Source of the DNA: Aquidulcibacter paucihalophilus
Lineage (GTDB): Bacteria; Pseudomonadota; Alphaproteobacteria; Caulobacterales; Caulobacteraceae
Assembly: GCA_030285985.1 (NCBI GenBank)
Contig: CP127384.1
Coordinates: 2,654,501 to 2,718,500, forward strand
Length of the DNA: 64,000 nucleotides
Reading direction: 5' to 3'
The notes beneath the pieces are model-generated. The model saw nothing but the letters and a program-made list of their open reading frames with translations. It searched no databases and was not told where the DNA came from. The position numbers and the translations under genes are program-made. Below, one piece after another: positions 32,003 to 41,468 of this stretch (the first letter of the stretch is position 1; each line of letters begins with the position of its first letter).

Positions 32003-34153
32003 ATGCGATCCTTCCTTCTCGCCACCTCCCTCCTCACCCTGCCCGGTGCCGCCCTGGCGCAGTCGGCCGTGCTAGAGCCGACCCAACTGGACGAAGTGGT
32101 GGTCACCGCAACTCGCAGCGAGCAGTCGATCCTCGACGTGCCGGCGGCGATTTCGAGCCAGAATCTGGATGAACTCCGGCAGCAGGGTTTCACTTATGGC
32201 ACCGATGAATTTCGCGGCGTGCCCGGGGTCTATTTCCGGCGCGGCGAGGGCGACGGGGACGAATTCCCCTTTGTCAGCATCCGCGGCGTCACCGGCAACC
32301 ACGGCAACGACACCTTCCTCGCCTTGATCGACGGCATCCCCTTTGTGGGGCCTGATGAGGAGGTGATGCTCTACCAGGTGCCGTACGGGGCTGTGGAGCG
32401 GGTCGAGGTCGTTCGCGGGCCGGTGTCCGCGCTCTACGGCCGCGGCGCGATCGCGGGCGCCGTCAACTACATCACGCGAAATCCTCGAGAGGATGGGCTT
32501 GAGATTTCCGTCAGCGCCGGAAGTGATGACTATTATCGCGCTGAGGCTCTCGTCGAAAGCGCGGGCGACCGCGCAAGCTTCGTTGGCAGCGTCTCCTATG
32601 AGACCTCCGAGGGCTGGCGCGAGCAGAGCGCGCGCGAAAATCTGAACCTGTTCGGCAAGGCGCGGTTCGATCTGTCCTCCTCCACGACTCTGTCGCTCTA
32701 CGCCAACTATCTGGACCGTGCCGGTGATGTGCCGGGGGCGATTCCGACGCTCGCAGACGGCACGGTGCCGGACGGCATCGATCGGGAGGTTTTCCTTGGC
32801 TACGGCGACACCCATAACGACTTCCAGGGCCACATGGGCGCTGTCAGGCTGGATCACACAGCCTCGGACGAGCTCTCCTTTTCAGTCACGGCGCACGCCC
32901 GCCGGTTCGACACGGACGTCTTCCTGAATTTCTACGACCCTTTCGGCTTCAATCCCCCTGCCAACATCATGGCCGTGAACGGCTATGCCTCGCACGGGGA
33001 AAGCGGCACCGCCTTCGGCGAGGCCACCGCCCGCTGGACGCCGGGCCGCCATGACATCCTGGTTGGCGTCAGCGCCGAGCGGACGACGCTTGACGATGAC
33101 GAGCGCTGGAGCGGCCAGTACGGCTTCACCTTCGGCTGCGGATTCGCCTTCTTCCTGATCGAGATCGACTACACGACCGGCGAGACCCTGAACGCAGGCC
33201 ACCCTTGCTTCGTGCAGAACCAGGTGCAGGCGCTGACCGAGGCGACCAACAGTTTCTGGAGCGTCTTCATCCAGGATGAGGTCGAACTGACCGAAACCCT
33301 CACCTTGACCCTTGGCGGCCGATACGACGCCTTCGACCGCGAGGTGACGTTCGGCGCCACCAGCCCCTTCAATCCAGGCGGCCAAGCCGGGGGAGACTCC
33401 AGCGCCTTCGCGCCCAAGGCGGCGCTGTCCTGGCGCTACGGTCCGGGACAGGTCTATGTGGCCTACGGCCGCGGCTTCAACTCCAACTTCGGCCCCACGT
33501 GGCAGTGGGATCCGTCGCAGTATGCCCGGACCGAGGAGCCGACCACGATCGACAACCTCGAGATCGGCTGGAAGGGACGAGCGCTGGATGACCGCCTGAC
33601 CTTCGAGACCGCCCTCTTTCATCTGGTGCAGAAGAACCGCCGTGTCTTCGTAACCAACCCCGATCCGCTGGGCCCTCCGACCCTGGCGACCACCGGTCAG
33701 CGCTATGAGGTCACCGGCTTCGAGGGTGCGATCGAGTTCCGACCGACGACGGACACCACGTTGAATGCTACTTTCACGTGGCTGGATCCCGTCTGGGACG
33801 AGTTCGAGGCCGGCGGGGTGGACTATTCCGGGGTCACGCCAACCGGTGTGCCGGGCCAAATGTTCGCCGTCAGCGCCGAGCATCGCTTCACACCCGGCTT
33901 CCGCGGACGGGTCGGCTACGAGTGGTATGCCGACTACCAGATCAGCTTGGACAACGCCCACGAGGGCGGGGGCTACGATCTGGTCAGCCTGTCCGGCGTG
34001 TTCGACATTTCGGACCGGGTGGCCGTCGATGTCTCGGCCACCAACGCCTTGGACAGCGACTACCTCGCCTTCTTCGGCAATGAACACGACGTGACCCACG
34101 CTACCCCCGGCGTGCCGCGCCAGATCCGGGCGACGCTGCGGGCCCGGTTCTGA
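32003..34153 (+). CDS. TonB-dependent receptor of the metal-chelate uptake operon
   Basis: A 716-residue outer-membrane receptor: signal peptide ending GAALAQ, TonB box region LDEVVVTATR, plug domain with IRGVTGN, FLALIDGIPFVG and RVEVVRGPVSALYGRGAIAG, then a 22-strand barrel ending in the aromatic signature ATLRARF. It resembles ferric-siderophore and corrinoid receptors. Its position after the ABC importer indicates a shared substrate. The stop overlaps the ATG of a second receptor by one base. Confidence 0.93.
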   Translation: MRSFLLATSLLTLPGAALAQSAVLEPTQLDEVVVTATRSEQSILDVPAAISSQNLDELRQQGFTYGTDEFRGVPGVYFRRGEGDGDEFPFVSIRGVTGNHGNDTFLALIDGIPFVGPDEEVMLYQVPYGAVERVEVVRGPVSALYGRGAIAGAVNYITRNPREDGLEISVSAGSDDYYRAEALVESAGDRASFVGSVSYETSEGWREQSARENLNLFGKARFDLSSSTTLSLYANYLDRAGDVPGAIPTLADGTVPDGIDREVFLGYGDTHNDFQGHMGAVRLDHTASDELSFSVTAHARRFDTDVFLNFYDPFGFNPPANIMAVNGYASHGESGTAFGEATARWTPGRHDILVGVSAERTTLDDDERWSGQYGFTFGCGFAFFLIEIDYTTGETLNAGHPCFVQNQVQALTEATNSFWSVFIQDEVELTETLTLTLGGRYDAFDREVTFGATSPFNPGGQAGGDSSAFAPKAALSWRYGPGQVYVAYGRGFNSNFGPTWQWDPSQYARTEEPTTIDNLEIGWKGRALDDRLTFETALFHLVQKNRRVFVTNPDPLGPPTLATTGQRYEVTGFEGAIEFRPTTDTTLNATFTWLDPVWDEFEAGGVDYSGVTPTGVPGQMFAVSAEHRFTPGFRGRVGYEWYADYQISLDNAHEGGGYDLVSLSGVFDISDRVAVDVSATNALDSDYLAFFGNEHDVTHATPGVPRQIRATLRARF

Positions 34154-36198
34154 TGCGGAGGACAACGCGGCCAAGTCTCGTTTCCGTCCTGATGACGACC
34201 CTGGCCACGCCAACCCTGGCCCTCGCCCAGGCTGGCGGGGCCGAACCCACTGCTTATGCAGCGGCGCACTATCAGCCCTACGCGCCCCAGACGGCGCTGG
34301 ACATGGTGCGCCGAACGCCGGGCTTCGTCCTCGACGAGGGCGAGAGCGAGCTGCGCGGCTTTGGCGCGGCGGCAGGCAATGTACTGATCGACGGACTCCG
34401 CCCTTCGTCCAAGGGCGGTCTTGTCGACGCGCTGAGTCGGGTGCCGGCCAGCCAAGTCGAGCGGATCGAACTGATCCGGGGAGCCTCGGCGTCGGAGGCG
34501 CAGGGCCAGTCCCTGATCCTCAATATTGTGCGCAAGCCTGGTGGCGAATCGGGCGCTTGGGCTGTCGGCCTGGAGCGGAATGGCAATGGTCTGGTCTATC
34601 CGCAGGTCGACCTCAGCTATTCGCGACCCGTGGCCGGCTGGGAGGCTTCGGTGAGGTTGAGGGGATATTGGGAGGAGTGGCCGATCCGCAGCCTGCGGGT
34701 GAATCGTGATGCGTCAGGTATCCTCGTCTCCAGCACCCTGACCGACCTGCCCTCGACCTTGAGCGAAGTCTATCTGTCCGGTGACGCCCGTCGCCCTGTC
34801 GCAGGCGGCCTTCTGACCCTGACCGGCCGCTTCGGCCGGTACGGGTACTACTACGACCAACCGGGAGAGACTTTCCTTGGCCGCCTGCCCGACGGTACAC
34901 CGGACCAACAGCAGATGACCGGGTATGATGTCGAACGGTGGGTGTTCGAAGCGGGAGCCGATTACACCCGCGCAGTCGGCGACTGGACCTGGCGGTCGAT
35001 TGGCCTGGTTAACTACCGCGACGGAGTCGAGACGTCGAGCGACGAGCGGAAGACGGCCTCGGGCGCGTTCCTCTCGCGCTCGTTCGTGGACTCCACCGCC
35101 CGGCCGCTTGAGGTCGTGGCCAGAACGACCATTGCGTCCGTCGGAAACCACCGTCTGCGGTCCGAGTTCGGCGGCGAGTTCGCTTTTAACCGGTTTGATC
35201 GCACCTTCGCACTGTCCCTCGACAGCGGGTCCGGTCTGGTTCCCGTTCCCATCCCCGCCGCAGACGTCACGGTCGAGGAAATACGGGCCGACGCCTTCGC
35301 CAATCTTGTCTGGACGGTGAACCCTGAGTGGTCGGTCGAGGCAGTTCTGGGCGCCGAGTTCTCGCGCATCGCCGTTACCGGGGACGCTGACCAGTCCCAG
35401 ACTTTCACCTTTCTCAAGCCGGCCCTTGCCCTTGTATGGAAGCCTTCCGAGCGACTGCAATTCCGCGCCGGCACCCGCAGTACCGTAGGTCAGCTCAACT
35501 TCAACGATTTCGCCGCCGGTGCCACGCTTGATGACGGGACCACCTCGGCGGGAAATCCTGACCTGGGTCCGGATCAGACCATCCGCTGGTATGCGTCGAT
35601 AGACTATCGCGGCCGGGGCGACCTGGCGGTGAACTTCGAAGTTTTCCATGAAGACCGGACCGATGTCCTTGAGCAGGTCCTGCTGCCGTCAGGCGCGCCG
35701 GGCCTGGCTAACGCCGGCAACGCAGCCGTGAGGGGTGTGAAAGGGTCTCTGACGCTGCCCCTGGACCTCATCCTCACCGGATCGCGGCTCACAGCCGCGG
35801 GGCAGGTCGCTGACAGCACGTTCGAAGACCCGCTGATCGGAAGGACCCGCCCCCTCTCAAACATCCTCTCCCCGGACATCGACGTCGAATTCCGCCACGA
35901 CCCGCCTGGACGCCCCTTCAGCTGGGGCGTGACATGGCGCGCCCGTCAGGAGCGGGAGGTTTTCTTGGTGAACGAGATTGAAGCTGCAGAAACCGCCGAT
36001 CACTTCGGCGCCTTTGCCGAGACAACCGCCAGAACAGGCATGAAGATCCGGCTGGATGTTCGAAACGCCGACACCCAACGTAGTTCCCGTAATCGTCGCT
36101 TCTTCGAACCGGATCGATCCGGCACGCTGGAGCGCATCGAGGAACGCTTCACCCACCTACCCGTCTTCGTGACGCTTGCTGTCAGTGGTGCCTTCTGA
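34153..36198 (+). CDS. Second TonB-dependent receptor of the operon
   Basis: A 681-residue outer-membrane protein with signal peptide (ending LALAQ), a plug domain (GNVLIDGLRPSSK, RIELIRGASASEAQGQS) and a beta barrel ending FVTLAVSGAF. A clear TonB box is not visible before the plug, which is unusual. It belongs to a group of receptors with plug motif YDPRRVP-like replaced by LDMVRRTPGF. Overlaps the first receptor gene by one base. It may be a paralogous receptor for a related chelate or a helper. Confidence 0.88.
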   Translation: MRRTTRPSLVSVLMTTLATPTLALAQAGGAEPTAYAAAHYQPYAPQTALDMVRRTPGFVLDEGESELRGFGAAAGNVLIDGLRPSSKGGLVDALSRVPASQVERIELIRGASASEAQGQSLILNIVRKPGGESGAWAVGLERNGNGLVYPQVDLSYSRPVAGWEASVRLRGYWEEWPIRSLRVNRDASGILVSSTLTDLPSTLSEVYLSGDARRPVAGGLLTLTGRFGRYGYYYDQPGETFLGRLPDGTPDQQQMTGYDVERWVFEAGADYTRAVGDWTWRSIGLVNYRDGVETSSDERKTASGAFLSRSFVDSTARPLEVVARTTIASVGNHRLRSEFGGEFAFNRFDRTFALSLDSGSGLVPVPIPAADVTVEEIRADAFANLVWTVNPEWSVEAVLGAEFSRIAVTGDADQSQTFTFLKPALALVWKPSERLQFRAGTRSTVGQLNFNDFAAGATLDDGTTSAGNPDLGPDQTIRWYASIDYRGRGDLAVNFEVFHEDRTDVLEQVLLPSGAPGLANAGNAAVRGVKGSLTLPLDLILTGSRLTAAGQVADSTFEDPLIGRTRPLSNILSPDIDVEFRHDPPGRPFSWGVTWRARQEREVFLVNEIEAAETADHFGAFAETTARTGMKIRLDVRNADTQRSSRNRRFFEPDRSGTLERIEERFTHLPVFVTLAVSGAF

Positions 36199-36340
36199 GA
36201 GGCTTTGACAGCCCGGCTCCCATGGGCACTATCAGCTCGACTGTCGACCGATCCATCGCAATCGACCATGTGAGGTTTGGCATCACTTCGTCTCGCCAGT
36301 CTAAGGTTCCCCGAACGGGCCATAGGCCTTTGCCTGTGAC

Positions 36341-37113
36341 TGACCTGCCCCCTTCCTGATCCCTCGGTTTGAGTGAGAGTCCGTCAACCTCAAGGAGACG
36401 GACATAAAGAAGAGCAGGTTCACCGAGGCGCAGATCATAGGCGTGCTGCGCGAACAGGAAGCTGGCGGTGCGCCGGCGGCGGGGGCGCAAGCGGGCGACC
36501 GGGGTGCGGATGCCGATGGCTGTGCCGGAAGGGCCGAACCAGCAATGGAGCTTGGACTTGGCTGCTACGCGCCGCCCTTCGGGTCGTGGCGAACGCCCTG
36601 TCGTGGGGTCGGCGCTTCCGCATTCTGTGCATCATGGACGACTTCACGCGCCAGGCCCTCGCGCTGGTGGTCGACACCTCGATCGGCGGCCGGCGCATGG
36701 CGCGGGAGCTGGATGCGCTGATCGCCCGGCGCGGCAAGCCGGCCATGATCGTCAGCGACAACGGCACAGAGATGACGTCGAGAGCCAAGCTGGAATGGGC
36801 CAACCGGACCGGCGTCGGCTGGCACTACATCGATCCCGGCAAGCCCCAGCAGAACGGCATCGTCGAGAGCTTCAACGGCAAGTTCCTTGACGAGTGCCTG
36901 AACGAGGAGGTGTTCAGGAACCTGGCCGAAGCCCGGGCTGTCATCGCCCGGCGGCGACACGACTAAAACCACGTTCGACCGCACTCCGCCCACGGCGGCC
37001 TCGCGCCCGAGACCGTACGGCTGAACCACGCGGACTCCCATTATGACCGAGGGACCAGAGGAGGGCAGGTCAGGTCTGGCTCCCGCACCCCCAAACGGCG
37101 TATCCTTAGTTGA
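36341..37113 (+). mobile_element. IS3-family element remnant
   Basis: Inverted end sequences TGACCTGCCC (36341) and GGGCAGGTCA (to 37072) flank an internally deleted transposase. At about 0.75 kb it is too short for an intact IS3 element. The reading frame runs a little past the right inverted repeat, so the exact right end is uncertain. Confidence 0.8.
36404..37113 (+). pseudogene. IS3-family transposase remnant (OrfA/OrfB)
   Basis: OrfA begins KKSRFTEAQIIGVLREQEAG but its ATG is now ATA. After about 23 codons an internal deletion joins it to OrfB (KRATGVRMPMAVPEGPNQQW). A frameshift then leads to the DDE core MDDFTRQALAL, VSDNGTEMTS and KPQQNGIVESFNG. The ending frame has a stop at 36964 in place of the Tyr of RHDYNHVRPHSAHGGL and continues to 37113. 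At least four disabling changes, so inactive. Confidence 0.9.
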
Positions 37114-37125
37114 CACACCTATTGC

Positions 37126-37293
37126 TCAGAGAAGTTTGCGCTCCCAGGCCTCTTGCGCCTCGGCGGTAACGGCCAAGGCAGTCCACTCACGGGCGTGGGT
37201 GGAGTAGATTGCCTTCACGTCTGGGCTTGTTGCCTCCGCCGCCCGCATGAGAGCATCGTTAGCTTTCGCTCGGCAGGCTTTGGCATTCATCAT
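37126..37293 (-). CDS. 55-residue helical hypothetical protein
   Basis: ATG at 37293, TGA at 37126-37128. The protein (KACRAKANDALMRAAEATSP then STHAREWTALAVTAEAQEAW) is one amphipathic helical hairpin. It resembles the small proteins with pattern CRxxAxEC...A...AxxWxxLAxxAE that are common in alphaproteobacteria and have no known function. A second ATG follows at once, so the start may be 37290. Confidence 0.55.
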   Translation of the reverse strand: MMNAKACRAKANDALMRAAEATSPDVKAIYSTHAREWTALAVTAEAQEAWERKLL

Positions 37294-37436
37294 GGTGGCA
37301 TAGCCATGCGCCCTATCGCGGGGAATGGCGCAGTCTTTCTGCGGTGTAGCTTGTGGGGCCGACGCTTCTGTCCTTGTGGCCGCCGTTCATGGAGAGAATG
37401 CCCGGCCGTTGAAACGACTTCAGCCAGCATCGGCTG

Positions 37437-37490
37437 AATGTCTACAATGGGTCGAAAAGCGACTTAGGCCTTTGTGCAGAAAGCGGACAT
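37437..37490 (+). repeat. Palindromic repeat R10
   Basis: Isolated diverged copy of the R1-R9 family: ATGTCTACAATGGGTCG then GCAGAAAGCGGACAT. It lies 9.3 kb from the cluster and no cassette-like gene sits beside it on the left. Confidence 0.6.
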
Positions 37491-37585
37491 CGCAACGCGG
37501 CTTTGTCTATGAAAGCCGCGTTGCCGTCGCAGCCGTAGTAGTCGCTCTTGGCGCTATGCCGTGGCCAACGGTTCGCCCGCCCATG

Positions 37586-37774
37586 TCAGCCATTGTCGAA
37601 GGCACGGCCCTGGGCACCCAACAAATTCCAGCCTGCGTTTGTTGGCCAGAAGCCCTTTCGGCCCCGACGCTCCACATACCCGAGCACGGCCATCTTCTCA
37701 CTCTGCGTGCGGCTCTCCGTCCGTGAGGCGTCCACAATGTCCAACAGGGCTTCAAGTTTATCGGCTTCGGTCAT
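37586..37774 (-). CDS. Small hypothetical protein, winged-helix-like end
   Basis: A 62-residue protein: an acidic helix (MTEADKLEALLDIVDA), then SEKMAVLGYVERRGRKGFWP and TNAGWNLL, which has the rhythm of the last helix and wing of a winged helix-turn-helix. No Shine-Dalgarno is evident. It follows repeat R10. Function unknown. Confidence 0.5.
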   Translation of the reverse strand: MTEADKLEALLDIVDASRTESRTQSEKMAVLGYVERRGRKGFWPTNAGWNLLGAQGRAFDNG

Positions 37775-37958
37775 CAGCTAGGAATATCACGCGGCTTGAG
37801 CAGGGGAAGCATCGCCAACTCCTAAGGAAGTGCCCGGACGGAGTGTCGCATTTCACCGAGGAGCCGAAGGTCAGCTATTGGCGCGTAGCTGACATCCGTG
37901 CCTGCGTGTCGGAGGCCCTTTGGGAGCAGACCAAATCGGCCCCCACTCTCCCCCGCGC

Positions 37959-38150
37959 CTACCAGAACGCTTTGGCGATCAGCGTGCCCAGGCCATAGCC
38001 GGTGAGGCTGATGAATATGTCGTCCAGGGCAGCTTTCAGGTGCGTGTCGGCCGCCGTGTAGCACTGCCTGATGCGCTCGCAGTCCTGCTCGCAATCGGTC
38101 GAGCTGTCATCGGTCAGCAGCTCGTGGAGGATCAAGGATTTGAGGTCCAA
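37959..38150 (-). CDS. Small hypothetical protein with repeat-borne leader
   Basis: A 63-residue protein starting at TTG 38150, inside the 265-bp repeat; the first codons (TTG GAC CTN) match those of the nuclease gene at 14082. It contains a cysteine pair (STDCEQDCERI) and a C-terminal hydrophobic part (IFISLTGYGLGTLIAKAF). The gene could be a true small protein or only the stub of a gene that once used this leader. Confidence 0.4.
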   Translation of the reverse strand: MDLKSLILHELLTDDSSTDCEQDCERIRQCYTAADTHLKAALDDIFISLTGYGLGTLIAKAFW

Positions 38151-38407
38151 GGGAAGCTCTCAGCTGCATGGTTGATGCAGGGCGATTCACTGGTCCAGCG
38201 ATCTAGTTGACCCGATCCCGATTCCACCCGTCCCCGGCGCTGGAGCCTTCTGAATATTCCACCCCGGCGGAGCGCAGCTTCAAGGGAGGAGAAGGGGGAA
38301 GGGAATGACTGTTTGCTGGGGGAAGTGGGGGTGGGGGAGGAAGTATATATGGATGTAGTGCCGACCAGTGGTTTCAGCCATCGCTCTGACGGCGACTGCT
38401 GCAGGGA
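38143..38407 (+). repeat. 265-bp long direct repeat, copy 2
   Basis: About 90 percent identical and equal in length to 14075-14339. Beyond it, 38408-38599 holds nothing recognisable. Confidence 0.85.
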
Positions 38408-38599
38408 GCGCAGTTCTATCAGTCCGGCGTGGGGGCTGCGATACCACCTCTCCGTAGGGTGCCAGATCGCGAAAGACCGGCCCTTCAATCACCCGAAAGG
38501 GACCCCAGACGACGCGCGCAATACGGTCCGCTCGCCCTCTATCCGCCCCCCGCCCTGCGCGCGAGGCGTATCAGGCTCCTGCCCTGCTGAGACGTGTCG

Positions 38600-39583
38600 T
38601 CATTCATCCAGGCGAATATCGGCCTCGACCAGGGATCGCGAGATGGGCTCGGCCCACCCCTTGCGACCTTGCGCCCGAGCATCGGCCAAAGCGTCCTCCA
38701 AGGCGTAGCGATCATGGTGCAAGAGCGCATCGATTAGGGCCTTTGCCTGCGCCAGATCCTTGGTTCGCTTGATACGATTGGCGGGATCACGCCGCTGCGC
38801 CAGGATCAGTTTGTGGACGGCGAACCGTGCAGGCTGAGGTATCCGGACAAGGACGCCTGAGCCCCACAGAGCGGCCGCCGGTACTGCGTCCTGGATCAGC
38901 CAGGCGAGATGCGGCAGGGGAGCCGCGCCCGCGGCCAGGCCGCGAAGCGCCACCGGATTTACGTCATCTCGGGTGCGAACAGGGGTCAGTACGTCGACGA
39001 GGTAGCCGGACGCGCTTCTGTACCGAGACGAGGGTGCCTGTGGATCGAGTTGCGGGATTCCCGTGAAGGTGGGGTCCGCGCGATGGAGGATTTCCTCAAA
39101 CCGTTCGGGAGGGGTGGACGCCAGCGCCAGGCTTGCGGCCGCGACATCCACATCACCGGTCATGAGCGTCGGCGAAGGCAGCCGCCGGCCGACAAGGGGC
39201 TCGCTGATCAGGAAAGCGGCTGTGCCCACCAGAACCGCCCCTGCCTGGAACAGGCCCGCCTGACTTAGCGTGTCCAGGATCGTCCCCATCGACCGATCGG
39301 GCGTCGCCAGTCGCGCTTTGCGCAACATCGCGATGAGGCTGCGTCGCTCGCTGGCAAGCGCCACGCCCTGCTGCAAGGACAAGGCCTTGGCCTCAGCCTG
39401 GGGGTCGCCGGCCTTTCCGATAAACCTGTCGATCCGCGCCGCTCCAACGGGCACCTTGGCGTAGATGTACTCGCCGTGCTCCGTAGTTCTTCGATACACG
39501 GAACCGGCCTCAGGCGAGGTTTCGAGCTGCTGCAAGAGCTCAGCGTAGAGGGTCAGCACCGAAGGCGTGAGGAGGTTAGCCAT
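38600..39583 (-). CDS. GSU2403-family nucleotidyltransferase-fold protein
   Basis: A 327-residue protein of the NTP_transf_8 / GSU2403 group: an N-terminal helical region, then GAVLVGTAAFLISEP (nucleotide-binding turn), TGDVDVAAASLAL with the DxD metal pair, and GYLVDVLTPV giving the third acidic residue. Members are predicted nucleotidyltransferases often found on mobile elements, possibly toxin-like; substrate unknown. Start at ATG 39583, immediately upstream of which lie four CAGACA/TGTCTG motifs. No partner antitoxin gene is seen. Confidence 0.78.
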   Translation of the reverse strand: MANLLTPSVLTLYAELLQQLETSPEAGSVYRRTTEHGEYIYAKVPVGAARIDRFIGKAGDPQAEAKALSLQQGVALASERRSLIAMLRKARLATPDRSMGTILDTLSQAGLFQAGAVLVGTAAFLISEPLVGRRLPSPTLMTGDVDVAAASLALASTPPERFEEILHRADPTFTGIPQLDPQAPSSRYRSASGYLVDVLTPVRTRDDVNPVALRGLAAGAAPLPHLAWLIQDAVPAAALWGSGVLVRIPQPARFAVHKLILAQRRDPANRIKRTKDLAQAKALIDALLHHDRYALEDALADARAQGRKGWAEPISRSLVEADIRLDE

Positions 39584-39655
39584 ACAGACACATGCTCGAT
39601 CTTTGTCTGCATGTAGCACTTACAGACAAAAACCGCAAATCCGTCTGTAAGACAC
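39584..39655 (-). promoter_or_regulatory. CAGACA motif cluster upstream of the NTase
   Basis: Four ACAGACA/TGTCTG copies at 39584, 39604, 39622 and 39643; two of them form a 9-bp inverted repeat, CTTACAGAC (39619-39627) and GTCTGTAAG (39643-39651). Likely a repressor operator. The rest of the gap to 39975 shows nothing recognisable. Confidence 0.5.
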
Positions 39656-39975
39656 ATCAGGCTGACTTGCCCCGTCAAATGCCCTGCAACTCCGGAAGTG
39701 TCGGACGAAGAGCCAGGCGCGAGGAACGAGCGATCGTCGTCCTCCGCAAGCGACCGTTTGGCTTATAGCATTTCTAAGGCTTGTGAGCCCCGGGCGAACC
39801 TGTCTTCGCCTCTGCGTATGAAGAGTGGAGGCTTCAAGCGGCATCCAAAAATGTGCGGCGAAACGGCGATGCGGAGCGATAGCGACCGTCATGCCCGCCC
39901 CTGCCTACATGTGCCGGGTGGAGACGAATTGGCATTGGACTGACAGCACCACCGGGTCAGGTCTGCCGTGCCGAT

Positions 39976-41262
39976 TCAATCGTCACGGCGTCTTCGGACG
40001 ACGGATGCGACTGTGGAAAGGGTCTCCATGGCAACCACACCCCCCTCGGCGTCCCGAACGAATTGCACTCGGGTTTTGGTGTCCCCATCAATTCGGAAAA
40101 GATCGTCTCTGACGGGAACCAGGGAGCGCGCCGGGCGGCGACTCTGCCGCAGAGACAGCCCGCTTGGCGTCTCAGCAATCTCGATCCCGCCATAGCTACC
40201 TGCAAAATCAGACAATGGGCGCGAAGGTTCGATGGGATCTGCCAGCGCCTCCAACGCCCATAAGGCATTCTGGGCCATGCCCGGGGAGTCTTCGCGATGT
40301 GCAAGGGTCGTCAGTGCGGCGCGCTGGGCGACCCTCAGCGCCTCTTCCGAGGGACTGGGCAGGTCGGGTTGAACCCCGGCACCGCCCCAGTTGCGGCCGG
40401 TGATCGGATTTACGGGCGTGGCATTGGACACGAATACCGAGAATCCATCACCTGTCGGGAAGGTGTCACCCGGGTTCGACGCGCCGCCGCTAGCTTCGCC
40501 GACGATAAGGGCGCGACCGGCGGACTGCAGGGTATATGCGAAACCCTCGGCCGCAGATCCGCTCCGCCCGCTGATCAGGATATAGACAGGTACATCGAGG
40601 CGCGGAGTCGCATAGGGGACCCCAGGCCGCTCGTTCGATGCCCCTCTCCTCCCTACAAAGGTATTGTAGATGTCTGCGTCCCGCGGCGTGAAGGCACTGA
40701 CCAGATACCCTACCATTGACGGCGAACCACCAGGGTTCTGTCGCAGGTCGAAGATCACGGCATCGGTGAAACTGACAAGGGTCAGGACGGCGTCGGCGAA
40801 GGCGCGAATTACATTATCGCTTCGTGTGAAGTCGATTTCGGCAAAACGCGTCATCTGCACATAGCCGATATTGCCGGGGAGGACGCTGACCTCAGCAAAG
40901 CCGAAATTAGAAATAATGGCCGACTCGATGCGGCTGAGGCGAGGCGGGGCACCAGCAATCATATTCTCTGCCGCCACTCTACTGTCATAGCTGACGGAGA
41001 AGTGCGGGTCCTCGGGCTTAAGCCGGTCGCTCAGAACGGCCGCCAACTCAGCGGGGTCGGCATATGCATCATATGCACCTGCTGCAGCCTCGGCCTCCAA
41101 TGCGTCGGCGATCCTGTCCGCCGCGGCTGCGTCGAAGAAGTTGCGCCGGATGGCCGCAGCAACGCCCTGCGTCGTCCTGCGCGGGTCAGCTTCTACAGCA
41201 GTCGCGAAAAGAGACGCCGACAAGAGAACGCTGATCAGGCCAAGTTGTAAACTTCGGAACAT
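39976..41262 (-). CDS. S41-family secreted peptidase
   Basis: A 428-residue exported protein with signal peptide (LLSASLFATAVEA). The N-terminal helical region (residues 30-90) is the IRBP/S41-type lid; the catalytic core has DLRQNPGGSPSMV (172-184) and SGRSGSAAEGFAY (231-243), with Ser236 as the likely nucleophile, followed by GEASGGASNPGD. There is no PDZ domain. It would cleave peptides in the periplasm, which fits the peptide-type TonB receptors further right, although they are not in one operon. Confidence 0.88.
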   Translation of the reverse strand: MFRSLQLGLISVLLSASLFATAVEADPRRTTQGVAAAIRRNFFDAAAADRIADALEAEAAAGAYDAYADPAELAAVLSDRLKPEDPHFSVSYDSRVAAENMIAGAPPRLSRIESAIISNFGFAEVSVLPGNIGYVQMTRFAEIDFTRSDNVIRAFADAVLTLVSFTDAVIFDLRQNPGGSPSMVGYLVSAFTPRDADIYNTFVGRRGASNERPGVPYATPRLDVPVYILISGRSGSAAEGFAYTLQSAGRALIVGEASGGASNPGDTFPTGDGFSVFVSNATPVNPITGRNWGGAGVQPDLPSPSEEALRVAQRAALTTLAHREDSPGMAQNALWALEALADPIEPSRPLSDFAGSYGGIEIAETPSGLSLRQSRRPARSLVPVRDDLFRIDGDTKTRVQFVRDAEGGVVAMETLSTVASVVRRRRDD

Positions 41263-41468
41263 ATCGTGGTCGCTCTTGCCCCTGGAGACGGAAATGGAAG
41301 TGAAGTCAGTAAGACGGATACGGTAATAACGATAGAAACTGGGCGCTCTCCCGGAAAGTTAATAAATCGCAACAATGGTCACTGGGTTCGCCCGAGGAGT
41401 GCTTGCGGTAGCGAATCCCCTTGACCCGCAATACCGGCGAACCGGCCGGATCGTCGTCGCGACCCTGG

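Noticed and set aside
37325..37726. 133-codon plus-strand open frame
   Set aside because: It runs through repeat R10, has no Shine-Dalgarno and no domain; a better minus-strand gene (37586-37774) lies in the same place.
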